From Schwartzia succinivorans DSM 10502 (GTDB lineage Bacteria > Bacillota > Negativicutes > Selenomonadales > Selenomonadaceae): a stretch of DNA of 64,000 nt. The translations under genes were made by a program, and so were the position numbers. Under the pieces are notes generated by a model. That model made no database searches. It was not told where the DNA came from and saw nothing but the letters and a program-made list of their open reading frames with translations. Of the stretch, positions 27,116 through 35,750 are shown piece after piece (the first letter of the stretch is position 1; the number at the start of each line of letters is the position of its first letter). The DNA lies in assembly GCF_900129225.1 (NCBI RefSeq), contig NZ_FQUG01000002.1, positions 558,001-622,000 on the forward strand, written 5' to 3'.

Positions 27116-27150
27116 AAAGCCTCCTGAATAAAAACAGGAGGCTTTTACAC
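27116..27150 (+). terminator. Terminator-like hairpin
   Basis: AAAGCCTCCTG (27116-27126) pairs with CAGGAGGCTTT (27135-27145), followed by TACACTTTTT. No gene ends directly before it, so it may be a back-up terminator or a remnant. Confidence 0.7.
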
Positions 27151-27155
27151 TTTTT

Positions 27156-27242
27156 AACGGTCTATTTATTACTCGCATGACCGCTAGCGAGCAACTTTTC
27201 AACGATCCATTTATTACTCGCATGACCGTTAGCGAGCAACTT
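27156..27242 (+). repeat. Direct repeat pair, 42 bp, period 45 bp
   Basis: Copies at 27156-27197 and 27201-27242 share TTTATTACTCGCATGACCG and AGCGAGCAACTT, differing at about three positions. Confidence 0.8.
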
Positions 27243-27333
27243 AACAGATATACTTCTGCTTCGTCTAAATTGTATCCTGTTCCTTTTTTACTGTCAATAT
27301 GAAGGGATAATAAATCTCATCAATATTCTTATC

Positions 27334-27368
27334 CAATACGATGGTCACAAAAGTGACCCTCGTTCAAC
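27334..27368 (+). repeat. Dispersed palindromic repeat, copy B
   Basis: CAATACGATGGTCACAAAAG then TGACCCTCGTTCAAC. It abuts the left end of the first MITE-like element. Confidence 0.75.
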
Positions 27369-27560
27369 GAACGTAGTTCCTGCGGTGGGGATGGGCGAAG
27401 GGGCGACGCCCCGTTGCAAGAGATATTCAGCTATGGCGAAATTTAAAAAATTTATACTATATTTCATAAATAACTTCCAAATATCTCATACTCATTTCAG
27501 TCATAAACTTCTTTCAGACGGGGCTTTGCCCCTTCTGGCTTCCCCACACGGGGGACGAAT
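27368..27560. mobile_element. MITE-like element, copy 1 (non-autonomous)
   Basis: About 190 bp with imperfect terminal inverted repeats. The left arm 27384-27413 (GGTGGGGATGGGCGAAGGGG...) is complementary to the right arm 27518-27550 (ACGGGGCTTTGCCCCTTCTG...) at about 24 of 31 positions. The outer left flank is GAACGTAGTTCCTGC. No transposase is coded inside. A related copy sits 490 bp away. Confidence 0.55.
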
Positions 27561-27856
27561 TCCCCCATGTCCCCTTTATTTAACCGCTCCTTCGTCGCTC
27601 GGGGAACCCGCGGCTTTTCGCTCTTGGCAATCTGCACACTCCGTCTCCCGCGTCTTTACTGTATTACTGAAGCCAATTAGTGATAGTTTTTTACATAGAG
27701 GCATGTCCTATATTATTCATCTCTACACAACGATTTGTCCCTAATTGGCTCTGTCACGACAGTAAATTCGCGGGCTGACGTGCAATTCGCTTTAAAATAA
27801 AATCACGCCGCGGGAAAAGAAAAAAGCGAAGCGTTAAAAAGAAAGGTGTCCAGCGG

Positions 27857-28016
27857 GAACGTAGTTCCTGCGGTGGGGATGTGTGAAGGGGCAAAGCCCC
27901 TTCGCATACAAGGTTTCGCTATAACGAAACATAAGATATTTATCCGATTTCCGAAAGTGAATCCGATATATTTCATATTTCGTCCAACCATAAAAATGTT
28001 TCAGACGGGGCTTTGC
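27857..28016. mobile_element. MITE-like element, copy 2, right end truncated
   Basis: It shares with copy 1 the left end (GAACGTAGTTCCTGCGGTGG at 27857, then GGATG and GAAGGGGC) and the right-arm start TTTCAGACGGGGCTTTGC (about 27999-28016). The outer part of the right inverted repeat is missing, and the middle has diverged. Confidence 0.55.
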
Positions 28017-28078
28017 TATAACGGATTTTTCGAAATAGCTTTTGCACATTTCGCATTCATGTATTTCTTGCCTTATGA

Positions 28079-28116
28079 CCAATACGATGGTCACAAAAGT
28101 GACAATCGCTCAACTC
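28079..28116 (+). repeat. Dispersed palindromic repeat, copy C
   Basis: CCAATACGATGGTCACAAAA then GTGACAATCGCTCAAC. Third copy of the 27071/27334 palindrome. Confidence 0.75.
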
Positions 28117-28164
28117 AACCAATCTGAAGGAGTACTGCCCACTGAGTGGGAAAATTTTACGGCA

Positions 28165-29079
28165 TCACGTTTTGCTGCGGGCCAGTTTTTCTGCGGCAGT
28201 GGTATTGCCGCCTTTCATGGCAAGTATGACGCCTATTGCAATCAGTAGAAAACCGGGAACGAAATAGCTTGTTATGGCTTCGTCCAATAGCAAGTATCCT
28301 AAAAGAGTACCGACTATGGGCTGGAAGAACATAAAGAGTCCGCCTATGGAAGCATCCATGTAGGTAAGTCCCTTGCTCCAGAGAACAAAACCTGCTGTAG
28401 TTGAAATAACTCCGACGTATAATACGGAACCCCATATATGCGGCGCAGCCATAGCTGCAAAATCTGCCTCACTGATGAGCCACCACAGCCCGTATGGAGT
28501 CAGCGCAAGAAATGCGATGAGCACGCTGTAAAAAGTAATGGTAAAAGCGGAATAGCGGTGGAGCAGCTTTATAAGGACTGACATAAAAGCCCATGTAACT
28601 GCTGCGACAATAAGATATATACCGCCCATAAGGCTTCCTGTCTGCAGGTTTTCGGGATCAACTACTATAAGAAGAACACCGGCTGTTGCCAGTACAACAG
28701 AAAGCAGACGGCTGAAATTGAAGCGTTCGTGCAGTATGAGACAGCCGAAAGCGACCATAAAGGCAGGTGTTGCCGCGGTTACTACAGAGCCCATTTGAGC
28801 CGATGTCAGCATAGTCCCTGATTCCTGCGTTACTATAGACAGTGTGTGCCCCGTAAGAGCCGACAGCAGCAGAAGCTTTCGGTCCTTGGGTTCTATTTTC
28901 CATGATGACTTCTGATACAACATAATCAATATGATTGGAACGAGAGCGACTCCGTAGCGAAGCCATACAAGTGCCGTTGGCGTGATGACACCAACAGTGA
29001 AACGGACAGCAATAAACATTGCTCCCCAGATACTGCCTGCAAGGGAAAGAAGAATTGAACCTATAATTAAATTACGCAA
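28165..29079 (-). CDS. EamA/DMT-family drug/metabolite transporter
   Basis: Inner-membrane exporter-type protein of 304 residues with about ten transmembrane segments in two EamA repeats. The first runs from the N-terminus through FIAVRFTVGVITPTALVWLRYG to LLIVVDPE, the second from YLIVAAVTWAFMSVLIKLL to the end. It starts at TTG (29077-29079), with AAGGAGTA on the minus strand in front. Substrate unknown. It reads toward the repeat region and is divergent from the metallo-hydrolase gene. Confidence 0.88.
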   Translation of the reverse strand: MRNLIIGSILLSLAGSIWGAMFIAVRFTVGVITPTALVWLRYGVALVPIILIMLYQKSSWKIEPKDRKLLLLSALTGHTLSIVTQESGTMLTSAQMGSVVTAATPAFMVAFGCLILHERFNFSRLLSVVLATAGVLLIVVDPENLQTGSLMGGIYLIVAAVTWAFMSVLIKLLHRYSAFTITFYSVLIAFLALTPYGLWWLISEADFAAMAAPHIWGSVLYVGVISTTAGFVLWSKGLTYMDASIGGLFMFFQPIVGTLLGYLLLDEAITSYFVPGFLLIAIGVILAMKGGNTTAAEKLARSKT

Positions 29080-29450
29080 GAGAATACTCCTTAAATAATG
29101 ACAATAACAAGATTAATCTAAATAGAAGACTGCTTATATAATAATACTAGAAATATTTTATGGCAAAGTCTTCTGTTTACGTGCAATGTAAAGAACTTTA
29201 TTTTAGAAACCTGTCTTTATTTTTATGCAAAAAAATACTTTTGTCACGAAATATGGTTGATTTTGTGAATTGACAAGGGTAAAGAAATTGTGTGTGAAAA
29301 GAAAAAATGCGTAAAATATATTATTGAGTTTTGAAGAATAAGATAAAAACTTATAAATGAAACCATACCGTAGCAACACTGTATGAAAATTTGAAGTTAC
29401 GTTATGGTATAAATAACAAAATAGTTGGCACATATATGTTACAGATAACA
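29080..29450. other. AT-rich intergenic region
   Basis: About 440 bp separate the divergent EamA and metallo-hydrolase genes. Very AT-rich, no gene supported; a TTGACA at 29270 lacks a matching -10 box at normal distance. The metallo-hydrolase promoter lies at its right end. Confidence 0.5.
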
Positions 29451-29479
29451 TAGACATATACACAACAGGTTTCTATAAT
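29451..29479 (+). promoter_or_regulatory. Promoter for the metallo-hydrolase gene
   Basis: TAGACA at 29451-29456 and TATAAT at 29474-29479 with a 17-bp spacer, 41 bp before the start codon. Confidence 0.6.
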
Positions 29480-29520
29480 GAAAGACAATCCTTTTAAAAT
29501 AATGTTGAGGGGGGTATTGT

Positions 29521-30345
29521 ATGACAGTTTCCATGAAGGTGCTGGTTGAAGATACCGGCTCTGAGCATCTTGCTCTTGGAAAGGAGCATGGATTGTCTCT
29601 GTATGTGGAGACACCTCAGTCCACGTTTGTGTTTGACTGCGGTGCCAGCGGACTTGCATGGCGCAACGCGGCTTTTATGCGCGCAGATTTGAAGAAAGTC
29701 GGGTTTGCGGTCATCAGCCATTCGCATTATGACCACGCAGGCGGTTTTCCTGCTCTTCGAGAGTATGTGTCTCCGTCATCAGTCTATATCGGTCATGGCT
29801 TTTGGCAGGAAAAGTTTGCGTTTGCTCCTGAGGGAAATAAGTATACATACCTCGGCGCCGGTTTCTCCGCGGAAGATTTAAAGGAATGGAACATTAAGGC
29901 ATGTGAAGTAGGAGAGCTTACAAAGCTTGATGATTCGGCATGGCTGATGGGAAATTTCCCGAGGAACGAGGCAATGGAGACGATTCCTGAGCGTTTCGTG
30001 TGCGGTGAGGATAAGCACAGGGACGATTTCCGGGATGAAATCTGTCTTGTCCTTCGTGAAGGGGACGGAGTGGCAGTTGTTACGGGCTGCTCGCATCCGG
30101 GAATCCTCAACATGGTAACGGCTGTTCATAAGCGGCTGGGACTGCCTGTATACAGCGTGGTCGGTGGAACACATCTGAAGGAAGCTGACGCGGAGCGGAT
30201 TGATAAGACGCTTGCGGAGCTTCACAGGATGGGATTGAAGCGCATGGCGCTCTGCCACTGCTCAGGGGATGCAGTCAGAAGCCGTCTTGAGCAGGATACG
30301 GCGGCAGGGTGTGTTCTGTCAACGGGGGATATGCTCGAATTTTAA
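29521..30345 (+). CDS. MBL-fold metallo-hydrolase
   Basis: 274-residue metallo-beta-lactamase-fold enzyme. The metal motif is SHSHYDHAGG (His67, His69, Asp71, His72), with TGCSHPG and HLKEAD further on. It resembles the family annotated as 7,8-dihydropterin-6-yl-methyl-4-(ribofuranosyl)aminobenzene 5'-phosphate synthase-like, which is broad and mostly uncharacterised. The start follows TTGAGGGGGG. The GntP gene begins 71 bp downstream, so it may lead that cluster; no role in glycerate metabolism is evident. Confidence 0.85.
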   Translation: MTVSMKVLVEDTGSEHLALGKEHGLSLYVETPQSTFVFDCGASGLAWRNAAFMRADLKKVGFAVISHSHYDHAGGFPALREYVSPSSVYIGHGFWQEKFAFAPEGNKYTYLGAGFSAEDLKEWNIKACEVGELTKLDDSAWLMGNFPRNEAMETIPERFVCGEDKHRDDFRDEICLVLREGDGVAVVTGCSHPGILNMVTAVHKRLGLPVYSVVGGTHLKEADAERIDKTLAELHRMGLKRMALCHCSGDAVRSRLEQDTAAGCVLSTGDMLEF

Positions 30346-30416
30346 TCGGGCGTGAAACGGAAGTGCAGTGAGGAAACTGCTTCTGTTTGCTTTTAATTAA
30401 GAGAGGAGTTTTATTC

Positions 30417-31757
30417 ATGTCAGGATTGTTCATGGGCGGCGTTATTTTCTTAGCTGTTCTTATTATGATTGTCGCCATCAGCAAGTTCAAACAGCATCCG
30501 TTTGTTGTTCTGGTGCTTGTATCCATCTTCGTAGGTCTTGTATGCGGCATGCCGGCTGACAAGGTTATTTCCACGGTCAAAGGCGGCTTTGGAGGTATCC
30601 TTTCAAGTATTGGTATCGTTATTGTTGCAGGTACTATCATCGGTACGATTTTGGAAAAGACCGGTGCAGCGCTTGTAATGGCAAATACTATTCTCGGTAT
30701 TGTCGGTAAGGCGCGTTCCGTTCTTACAATGGGCCTTACAGGTTACGTTACGGGTATTCCGGTATTCTGTGATTCGGGCTTTGTAATTCTTTCCCCTATT
30801 GCACGTGCTCTTGCTGACCGTTCTAATGTTTCCCTGGCTGTTATGGGTACTGCTCTTTCCGCAGGCCTTTATGCAACTCACTGTCTTGTACCGCCGACAC
30901 CTGGCCCGATTGCAATGGCAGGTACGCTCAACGCTGATCTTGGTCTTGTTATTCTCGTAGGTCTTATTACTTCTGTACCGGCTATGATTGCAGGCCTTAT
31001 CTATGCGAAAAAGGTTGCATCCAAGTATGAGATTCCTGCAAACCCTGAGTTTACAGTTGAGGAGCTCATGGAAAAGTACGGCCGTCTGCCGGGTGTTGTC
31101 CATAGCTTCGCACCAATCATTCTTCCGATTATTCTCATTGCTGTTAAGTCGGTTGCTGATTTCCCGTCCCATCCGCTGGGAGAGGGCGCGGTTAAAACCT
31201 TCGCATCCTTCATCGGTGACCCGGTTATCGCACTTCTTATCGGTATTTTCCTTGCAATGACGCTGATTCCTGTTTCGGAATCCAAGAATAAATTCGACTG
31301 GATGTGCCAGGGTATCCTGAACTCTGCTTCCATTCTTGTTATCACGGGCGCAGGCGGTTCCTTCGGTGCAATCCTTAAGACTCTGCCGCTGGCTGATGCT
31401 CTTTCCAGCGCGCTGCTTTCCCTTTCAATCGGTGTATTCCTTCCGTTCATTATTGCTGCTCTTCTGAAGACTGCAATGGGTGCGTCCACAGTTGCCATGA
31501 TTGTTACATCGGCTATGGTGGCTCCGCTGATGCCGTCCCTTGGATTGGAAAGCGAAATGGGCAAGGCTCTCGTTATAATGGCAATCGGCGCAGGCTCCAT
31601 GTGCGTATCTCATGCAAATGATTCCTACTTCTGGGTTGTATCGCAGTTCTCTGATATGTCCACAAATATCGCGTACAAATGCCAGACAGGTGTTACATTC
31701 GTTGAAGGTATTACGACAGTTGTATTCGTTTATATCCTGTCACTGATTTTCTGCTGA
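30417..31757 (+). CDS. GntP-family permease (gluconate/glycerate-type)
   Basis: Inner-membrane carboxylate:H+ symporter of 446 residues with about 12-14 hydrophobic spans. Family features include GGFGGILSSIGIVIVAGTIIG, YVTGIPVFCDSGFVILSPI, THCLVPPTPGPIA and SHANDSYFWVV. The start is ATG 30417, set by GAGAGGAG at 30401-30408. The glycerate kinase begins 13 bp after the stop, and a CdaR-type regulator lies upstream, so glycerate or a related sugar acid is the likely substrate (inference). Confidence 0.9.
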   Translation: MSGLFMGGVIFLAVLIMIVAISKFKQHPFVVLVLVSIFVGLVCGMPADKVISTVKGGFGGILSSIGIVIVAGTIIGTILEKTGAALVMANTILGIVGKARSVLTMGLTGYVTGIPVFCDSGFVILSPIARALADRSNVSLAVMGTALSAGLYATHCLVPPTPGPIAMAGTLNADLGLVILVGLITSVPAMIAGLIYAKKVASKYEIPANPEFTVEELMEKYGRLPGVVHSFAPIILPIILIAVKSVADFPSHPLGEGAVKTFASFIGDPVIALLIGIFLAMTLIPVSESKNKFDWMCQGILNSASILVITGAGGSFGAILKTLPLADALSSALLSLSIGVFLPFIIAALLKTAMGASTVAMIVTSAMVAPLMPSLGLESEMGKALVIMAIGAGSMCVSHANDSYFWVVSQFSDMSTNIAYKCQTGVTFVEGITTVVFVYILSLIFC

Positions 31758-31770
31758 CGGATAGGTGAAT

Positions 31771-32916
31771 ATGATGAAAAAAATTATAGTCATCCCCGAT
31801 TCCTTTAAGGGGACGCTTTCCTCGATACAGACGGCGGATATAATGACTGCTGCTGTCTGTGAGGAAATTCCTGAGGCACAGGTTGTTTCTGTTCCTGTTG
31901 CCGACGGTGGAGAAGGAACGGTAGATGCTTTCCTCTACGCACTTGGAGGAGAGCGTGTGGAGATTATGGTAAAAGGGCCGTTCTTTGATAAAATTCCTTC
32001 CTTTTACGGACTCTTGCCGAGCGGAACGGCAGTCGTGGAAATGGCTGCCGCAGCGGGACTTCCTCTTGTGGGAAAACGCCGTGAGGTAGGGAAGACCACT
32101 ACCTACGGTGTTGGAGAGCTTATGCGGCACGCCGTGGAAAATGGCGCAAAGCATATTATCCTTGGCCTTGGCGGAAGCTCAACAAATGATGGAGCCTGTG
32201 GAGCAGCCGCGGCTATGGGAGTAAAGTTTTTTAATGATAAGGATGAGGAATTCATCCCGGTTGGCTCAACGCTGAAGGATATCTGCCGTATTGATTCGTC
32301 GGAATGTGCTGAATTTCTGAAGGATGTCCGTGTGACTGTCATGTGCGATATAGAAAATCCGCTTTGCGGGCCTAACGGTGCCGCCGCGGTGTTCGGTCCG
32401 CAAAAGGGTGCTGATGCAGCCATGGTTCGTTTACTTGATGACGGCCTTAGTCATCTCGCCGCGGTTGTGAAACGTGACCTTGGAATGGATGCTGCCGATA
32501 TACCGGGTGCAGGAGCGGCCGGAGGAATGGGCGCAGGCGCGGCAGCTTTTTTCGGAGGAAAGCTGATTCGCGGGATAGATGTTGTGCTGGAGGCAGTTCA
32601 CTTCACCGAAAAGCTTCATGATACCGATGTTGTGTTCACCGGTGAAGGGTGCTTTGATTCCCAATCCTTTATGGGTAAGGTTGTCAGCGGAGTGGCAGGC
32701 CGCGCGAAGCAGATGAACGTTCCTGTTATAGTTGTGGCCGGAGCGGTAAAAGCTGATACAGACCGCAAAAAAATGGAAGAAGCCGGCATATCCGCGGCAT
32801 TCAGTATCAACAGACAGGCAGTTCCATTTTCGGAGGCTGCACCCAAAAGCGCAGACAATCTCCGCGCTGTCATGGGGAATATACTGAAGGTGCTGAAGCT
32901 TCAGGGTATGCATTGA
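31771..32916 (+). CDS. Glycerate kinase (GarK/GlxK family)
   Basis: Phosphorylates D-glycerate with ATP, feeding lower glycolysis. 381 residues. The family start IIVIPDSFKGTLSS, VADGGEGTVDAF, LGLGGSSTNDGACGAAAAMG, GAGAAGGMGAGAAAF and DVVFTGEGCFDSQS are all present. The start is uncertain among GTG 31765, ATG 31771 and ATG 31774; ATG 31771 is taken given the short ribosome site at 31759-31765. Co-transcribed with the GntP permease; a long terminator follows. Confidence 0.93.
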   Translation: MMKKIIVIPDSFKGTLSSIQTADIMTAAVCEEIPEAQVVSVPVADGGEGTVDAFLYALGGERVEIMVKGPFFDKIPSFYGLLPSGTAVVEMAAAAGLPLVGKRREVGKTTTYGVGELMRHAVENGAKHIILGLGGSSTNDGACGAAAAMGVKFFNDKDEEFIPVGSTLKDICRIDSSECAEFLKDVRVTVMCDIENPLCGPNGAAAVFGPQKGADAAMVRLLDDGLSHLAAVVKRDLGMDAADIPGAGAAGGMGAGAAAFFGGKLIRGIDVVLEAVHFTEKLHDTDVVFTGEGCFDSQSFMGKVVSGVAGRAKQMNVPVIVVAGAVKADTDRKKMEEAGISAAFSINRQAVPFSEAAPKSADNLRAVMGNILKVLKLQGMH

Positions 32917-32959
32917 AGCTTTTTTTGCAAAATTGTTAAATAATATGTGTGCAGTTGTT

Positions 32960-33041
32960 GGGGCTGTGAAAAAAGTATTTCTTGCCTTCCCCTAAAGGAG
33001 AAGGCATTCTTGTTGCTTTTTTCACAGCCCCTTTCTTTTTT
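32960..33041 (+). terminator. Long two-tier terminator after glycerate kinase
   Basis: A 16-bp perfect outer stem (32960-32975 with 33016-33031) encloses a second hairpin of GCCTTC/GAAGGC. It is followed by TTTCTTTTTT. Confidence 0.8.
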
Positions 33042-33148
33042 CAACGGGGCAGCTGTAATTGGTACAGTATAGCAGTGTTTTTTGCGGCCCGGTGTGATAA
33101 AATGTAAAAGTGCAGTACAAATAAGAAACAAAGGAAGAGTATACTCTG

Positions 33149-33865
33149 ATGAATGATATGGAGGCTTTGACTCCTGAGGAGAAAAAAGCCAAAGAGAAAA
33201 AGGAAAAAAGACTTAAGCGCAAGCAGGCGCGGGCAGAGTTCAGAAAAGGAATCCTGGCGAAGGTCAACCGCAGGGAAATACTGCTGGAAAAACATAACTG
33301 CGGAATGCTGCCGTCTGATTATCTGACTGCGTTCGACCTTGAGGGCGCAGGATTTTCAGAGGATGACATCATTGAAATCGGCGCTGTAAAAATCAACCTG
33401 AAAACAGGGGAAACAGAAGAGTTTCATGAGATGATGACCCCGCGAACAAGGTTGAATAAATACGTTACACAGATTACCGGCATTACGATTGATGAGTTAG
33501 TGGGAAAACGCAGACTGCAGGAGGTCCTGCCCGAGTTTTTTGATTTTGTGGGAGACAGTATCCTGCTTGGACACTCCATAGGAAATAATGATATCGTACA
33601 GCTGAATCTTGCCCGACAGCGCTTCAAGCTGAAAGGCTATAATTTTTACAAATATTTTGTGGATACTGAACGTATGGCGCACAGACTGCTGGATGATGCG
33701 GACCCGCCGGTGATAAAATTCGGTCTTGAACCGCTTCTGCAGAAATATGGCGTTGTACTTACCGAAAATCACCGCGCGCTGGCAGATGCCTATGCATCCT
33801 ATCAGCTCTTACGGATATTCATGAAAAATGAGGGAAGAGATGGAATACTCCCACAAATTGGATGA
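33149..33865 (+). CDS. Stand-alone DnaQ-like 3'-5' exonuclease
   Basis: 238-residue DEDDh exonuclease. A lysine/arginine-rich N-terminal tail (about 1-48) precedes the nuclease fold. The four acids and the general base are visible: Asp63 and Glu65 in FDLEGAG, Asp148 in GHSIGNNDIVQL, and His208/Asp213 in NHRALADA. It resembles the exonuclease normally built into PolC and the epsilon subunit of other bacteria. The polC at the start of this window lacks that built-in domain, so this could supply proofreading (inference). Other roles, such as RNA or single-strand DNA trimming, are possible. The C69 dipeptidase gene starts 17 bp later. Confidence 0.85.
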   Translation: MNDMEALTPEEKKAKEKKEKRLKRKQARAEFRKGILAKVNRREILLEKHNCGMLPSDYLTAFDLEGAGFSEDDIIEIGAVKINLKTGETEEFHEMMTPRTRLNKYVTQITGITIDELVGKRRLQEVLPEFFDFVGDSILLGHSIGNNDIVQLNLARQRFKLKGYNFYKYFVDTERMAHRLLDDADPPVIKFGLEPLLQKYGVVLTENHRALADAYASYQLLRIFMKNEGRDGILPQIG

Positions 33866-33881
33866 AAGGGAGACTAATCGC

Positions 33882-35476
33882 ATGAAAAAAGGCTTTGTTC
33901 TGGCCATTGCAGCCTGTGCGTTATTTATGTCAGCATCAGCGTCAGAGGCATGCACGACGGCTATTATCACAAAGGGAGCGGCTGCTGACGGAAGCACTTA
34001 TGTCACTCATTCAAACGATACTTATGCAAGTGATCCCTGTATTGTTTACGTACCTGCGAAGGACCACGCACCCGGCAGCAAAAGAAAGGTATATCCTGCG
34101 GCTATTGCATGGGATGACCTGCCTGAATATAATTGCTACGGCAATCCGCGTCTTGTCGCCCCTGAGCGTGCTGAGTCATATGACTATCCCGATAAGGAAC
34201 TGACAAAACCGCTGGGAGAAATTCCGGAGTCTGCGCACACCTATGCCTATATTGACAGTGATTACGGAGTTATGAACGAGCATGGGCTTATGCTGGGTGA
34301 ATGTACAAATAACTCAAAGCATCTGGAATATCTTGAACCTAAGGAAGGACATGGCATATTTTACGCCTCGGAGCTTGGACGCGTTGCTTTGGAACGCTGC
34401 CGTACAGCACGTGAAGCCGTTAAGCTTATGGGCAGTCTTATTGACGAATACGGCCTTTGGGGAACAGGAGAAACACTTCTGGTGGCAGATAAGGAAGAAG
34501 GCTGGGTGCTGGAGATGCAGCCGACTCCATCGGGGAAAGGTGGATTTTGGATTGCTCAGCGTGTTCCTGACGGAGAATTTTTTGTTGCTGCCAACCAGTT
34601 CCGGATACGGGAAATAAAAAAAGACAGTCCTGATCAGATATACAATCCGAGACTTCCGGAAATGCTTAGAAAAGCAGGCTGGGCAGCTTACGACAAAAAA
34701 GGTAATCTGGATTGGGTGCTCTCTATGCGGGCCGTAGAGGATTATCATCCATATTATTCACTGCGTCGTGTTTGGCGTGCCTTGAGCCTTGCAGCTCCAT
34801 CCGCCAAGCTTCCGCCCAAGGTTAAGGAATGGGATACGGATAAGTACCCGTTCTCAATTAAGCCGGACCATCTACTGACGTTGGATGAGATTATGGATAT
34901 TCACCGCGATGCCTACGAAGGCACGGAATTTGACAGAAAAAAAGATATGGGGCAGGGCTCTTTGCTTCACCGTATCGCTACGGCGACAGTAAATGGGAGC
35001 GAAGTATAACGGGACGTCATATCGCGTATACGTGGATAACACAGATGAACGATAAAATTCCTGCTCCTATGTTTTGGATTTCCATGAATGCACCGGCAGA
35101 AAGCGTTTACATCCCATTCGCCGTAGCCCCGATGCCTGAAGCGTATAATAAAGCCGACAGGACAAAATTCGACCTTGAAAAAGCATGGTGGATTTCGCAG
35201 CAGGTGACGATGCTTACGCGTGGATATTACAGCGCGCTTCAGCCCGAGGTGCTTGAAACTGCAAAGAAATATGAAAAGCAGTCAATGGAGCTTGTGGAAA
35301 AATCCAAAGGACAGTCGGCAGAGGAGTTTGCCGAAACGCTTAGAGAAAACGCCGAAAAAACTCTTGCGGACTGGAGAAATCTCTACGGAAATCTTCTCAT
35401 TGTCCACGACGGTGATCATCATATTGATTACGATGAAGCACACCGCCCAAAGGCTGATAATGTAGAAAAATATTAA
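33882..35476 (+). pseudogene. C69-family dipeptidase, interrupted by a frameshift
   Basis: Secreted N-terminal-nucleophile peptidase. A signal peptide (about 1-23) leads to Cys24 in SEACTTAIITKG, the expected self-exposed nucleophile. The first frame runs to DMGQG and then derails to a stop at 35007-35009. The second frame continues from CTC at 34958 as LFASPYRYGDSKWERSITGR, then WITQMNDKIPAPMFWISM, with the typical C69 C-terminus to 35474-35476. One base is missing at about 34956-34957; restoring it gives about 531 residues, normal for the family. It could be real inactivation, programmed slippage at GGG, or an assembly error. The start is ATG 33882 after AAAGGGAG. Confidence 0.85.
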
Positions 35477-35502
35477 CTCGGATACGGAAAAATTTTAAGC
35501 TC

Positions 35503-35546
35503 AAATGCCCTAAGCATCATTTTATGGTGTTTAGGGCATTTTTGAT
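35503..35546 (+). terminator. Intrinsic terminator after the C69 gene
   Basis: AAATGCCCTAA (35503-35513) pairs with TTAGGGCATTT (35531-35541), with extra pairing inside, then TTTGA. Confidence 0.8.
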
Positions 35547-35721
35547 ATGGTATCAATAAATTAAAAATTGCCCATCCTTTTGTATATCATAATCTGTCAC
35601 AATTTACTTTAACGGGACAAGTTTTTTCGATAGTAGATATTTCGATGGCCGGGTAAGAATGGATTGATCAGAACCAGTTCAGCTTCCGAGGAGAGGAAGG
35701 ATTTTTTTATTGTTGTAACTA
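35547..35721. other. Intergenic region left of the accessory islet
   Basis: About 175 bp without a supported gene. A short open stretch at about 35612-35665 has no start codon, and CTTCC/GGAAG with a T run near 35685-35708 could be a small terminator. This may be the left junction of the accessory islet. Confidence 0.4.
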
Positions 35722-35750
35722 TTGACATTACATCGAGGTGATAGTACTAT
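35722..35750 (+). promoter_or_regulatory. Promoter of the cupin gene
   Basis: TTGACA at 35722-35727 and TACTAT at 35745-35750 with a 17-bp spacer. The -10 box runs into the palindrome that starts at 35748. Confidence 0.7.

Larger units (their letters stand above)
27014..28164. other. 1.15-kb non-coding, repeat-rich region
   Basis: No supported gene. Short open frames here overlap the repeats and have no ribosome sites. It contains a terminator, a 42-bp direct repeat pair, three copies of a 24-bp palindrome and two MITE-like elements (listed separately). A 10-bp perfect inverted repeat AGCCAATTAG (27671-27680)/CTAATTGGCT (27741-27750) also occurs. Confidence 0.8.

Noticed and set aside
27156-27242. 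CRISPR array
   Set aside because: Only two copies with a 3-bp gap between them; no spacers and no cas genes in the window.
27385-27744. Possible 119-residue gene in the repeat region
   Set aside because: It spans the inverted repeats of the MITE-like element, has no ribosome site and an unprotein-like composition.
27846-28127. Possible 93-residue gene in the repeat region
   Set aside because: Covers MITE-like copy 2 and palindrome copy C; the antisense frame is equally open, so this is non-coding.
29270-29298. Promoter starting at TTGACA 29270
   Set aside because: No -10-like hexamer at 16-18 bp; a better promoter is at 29451-29479.
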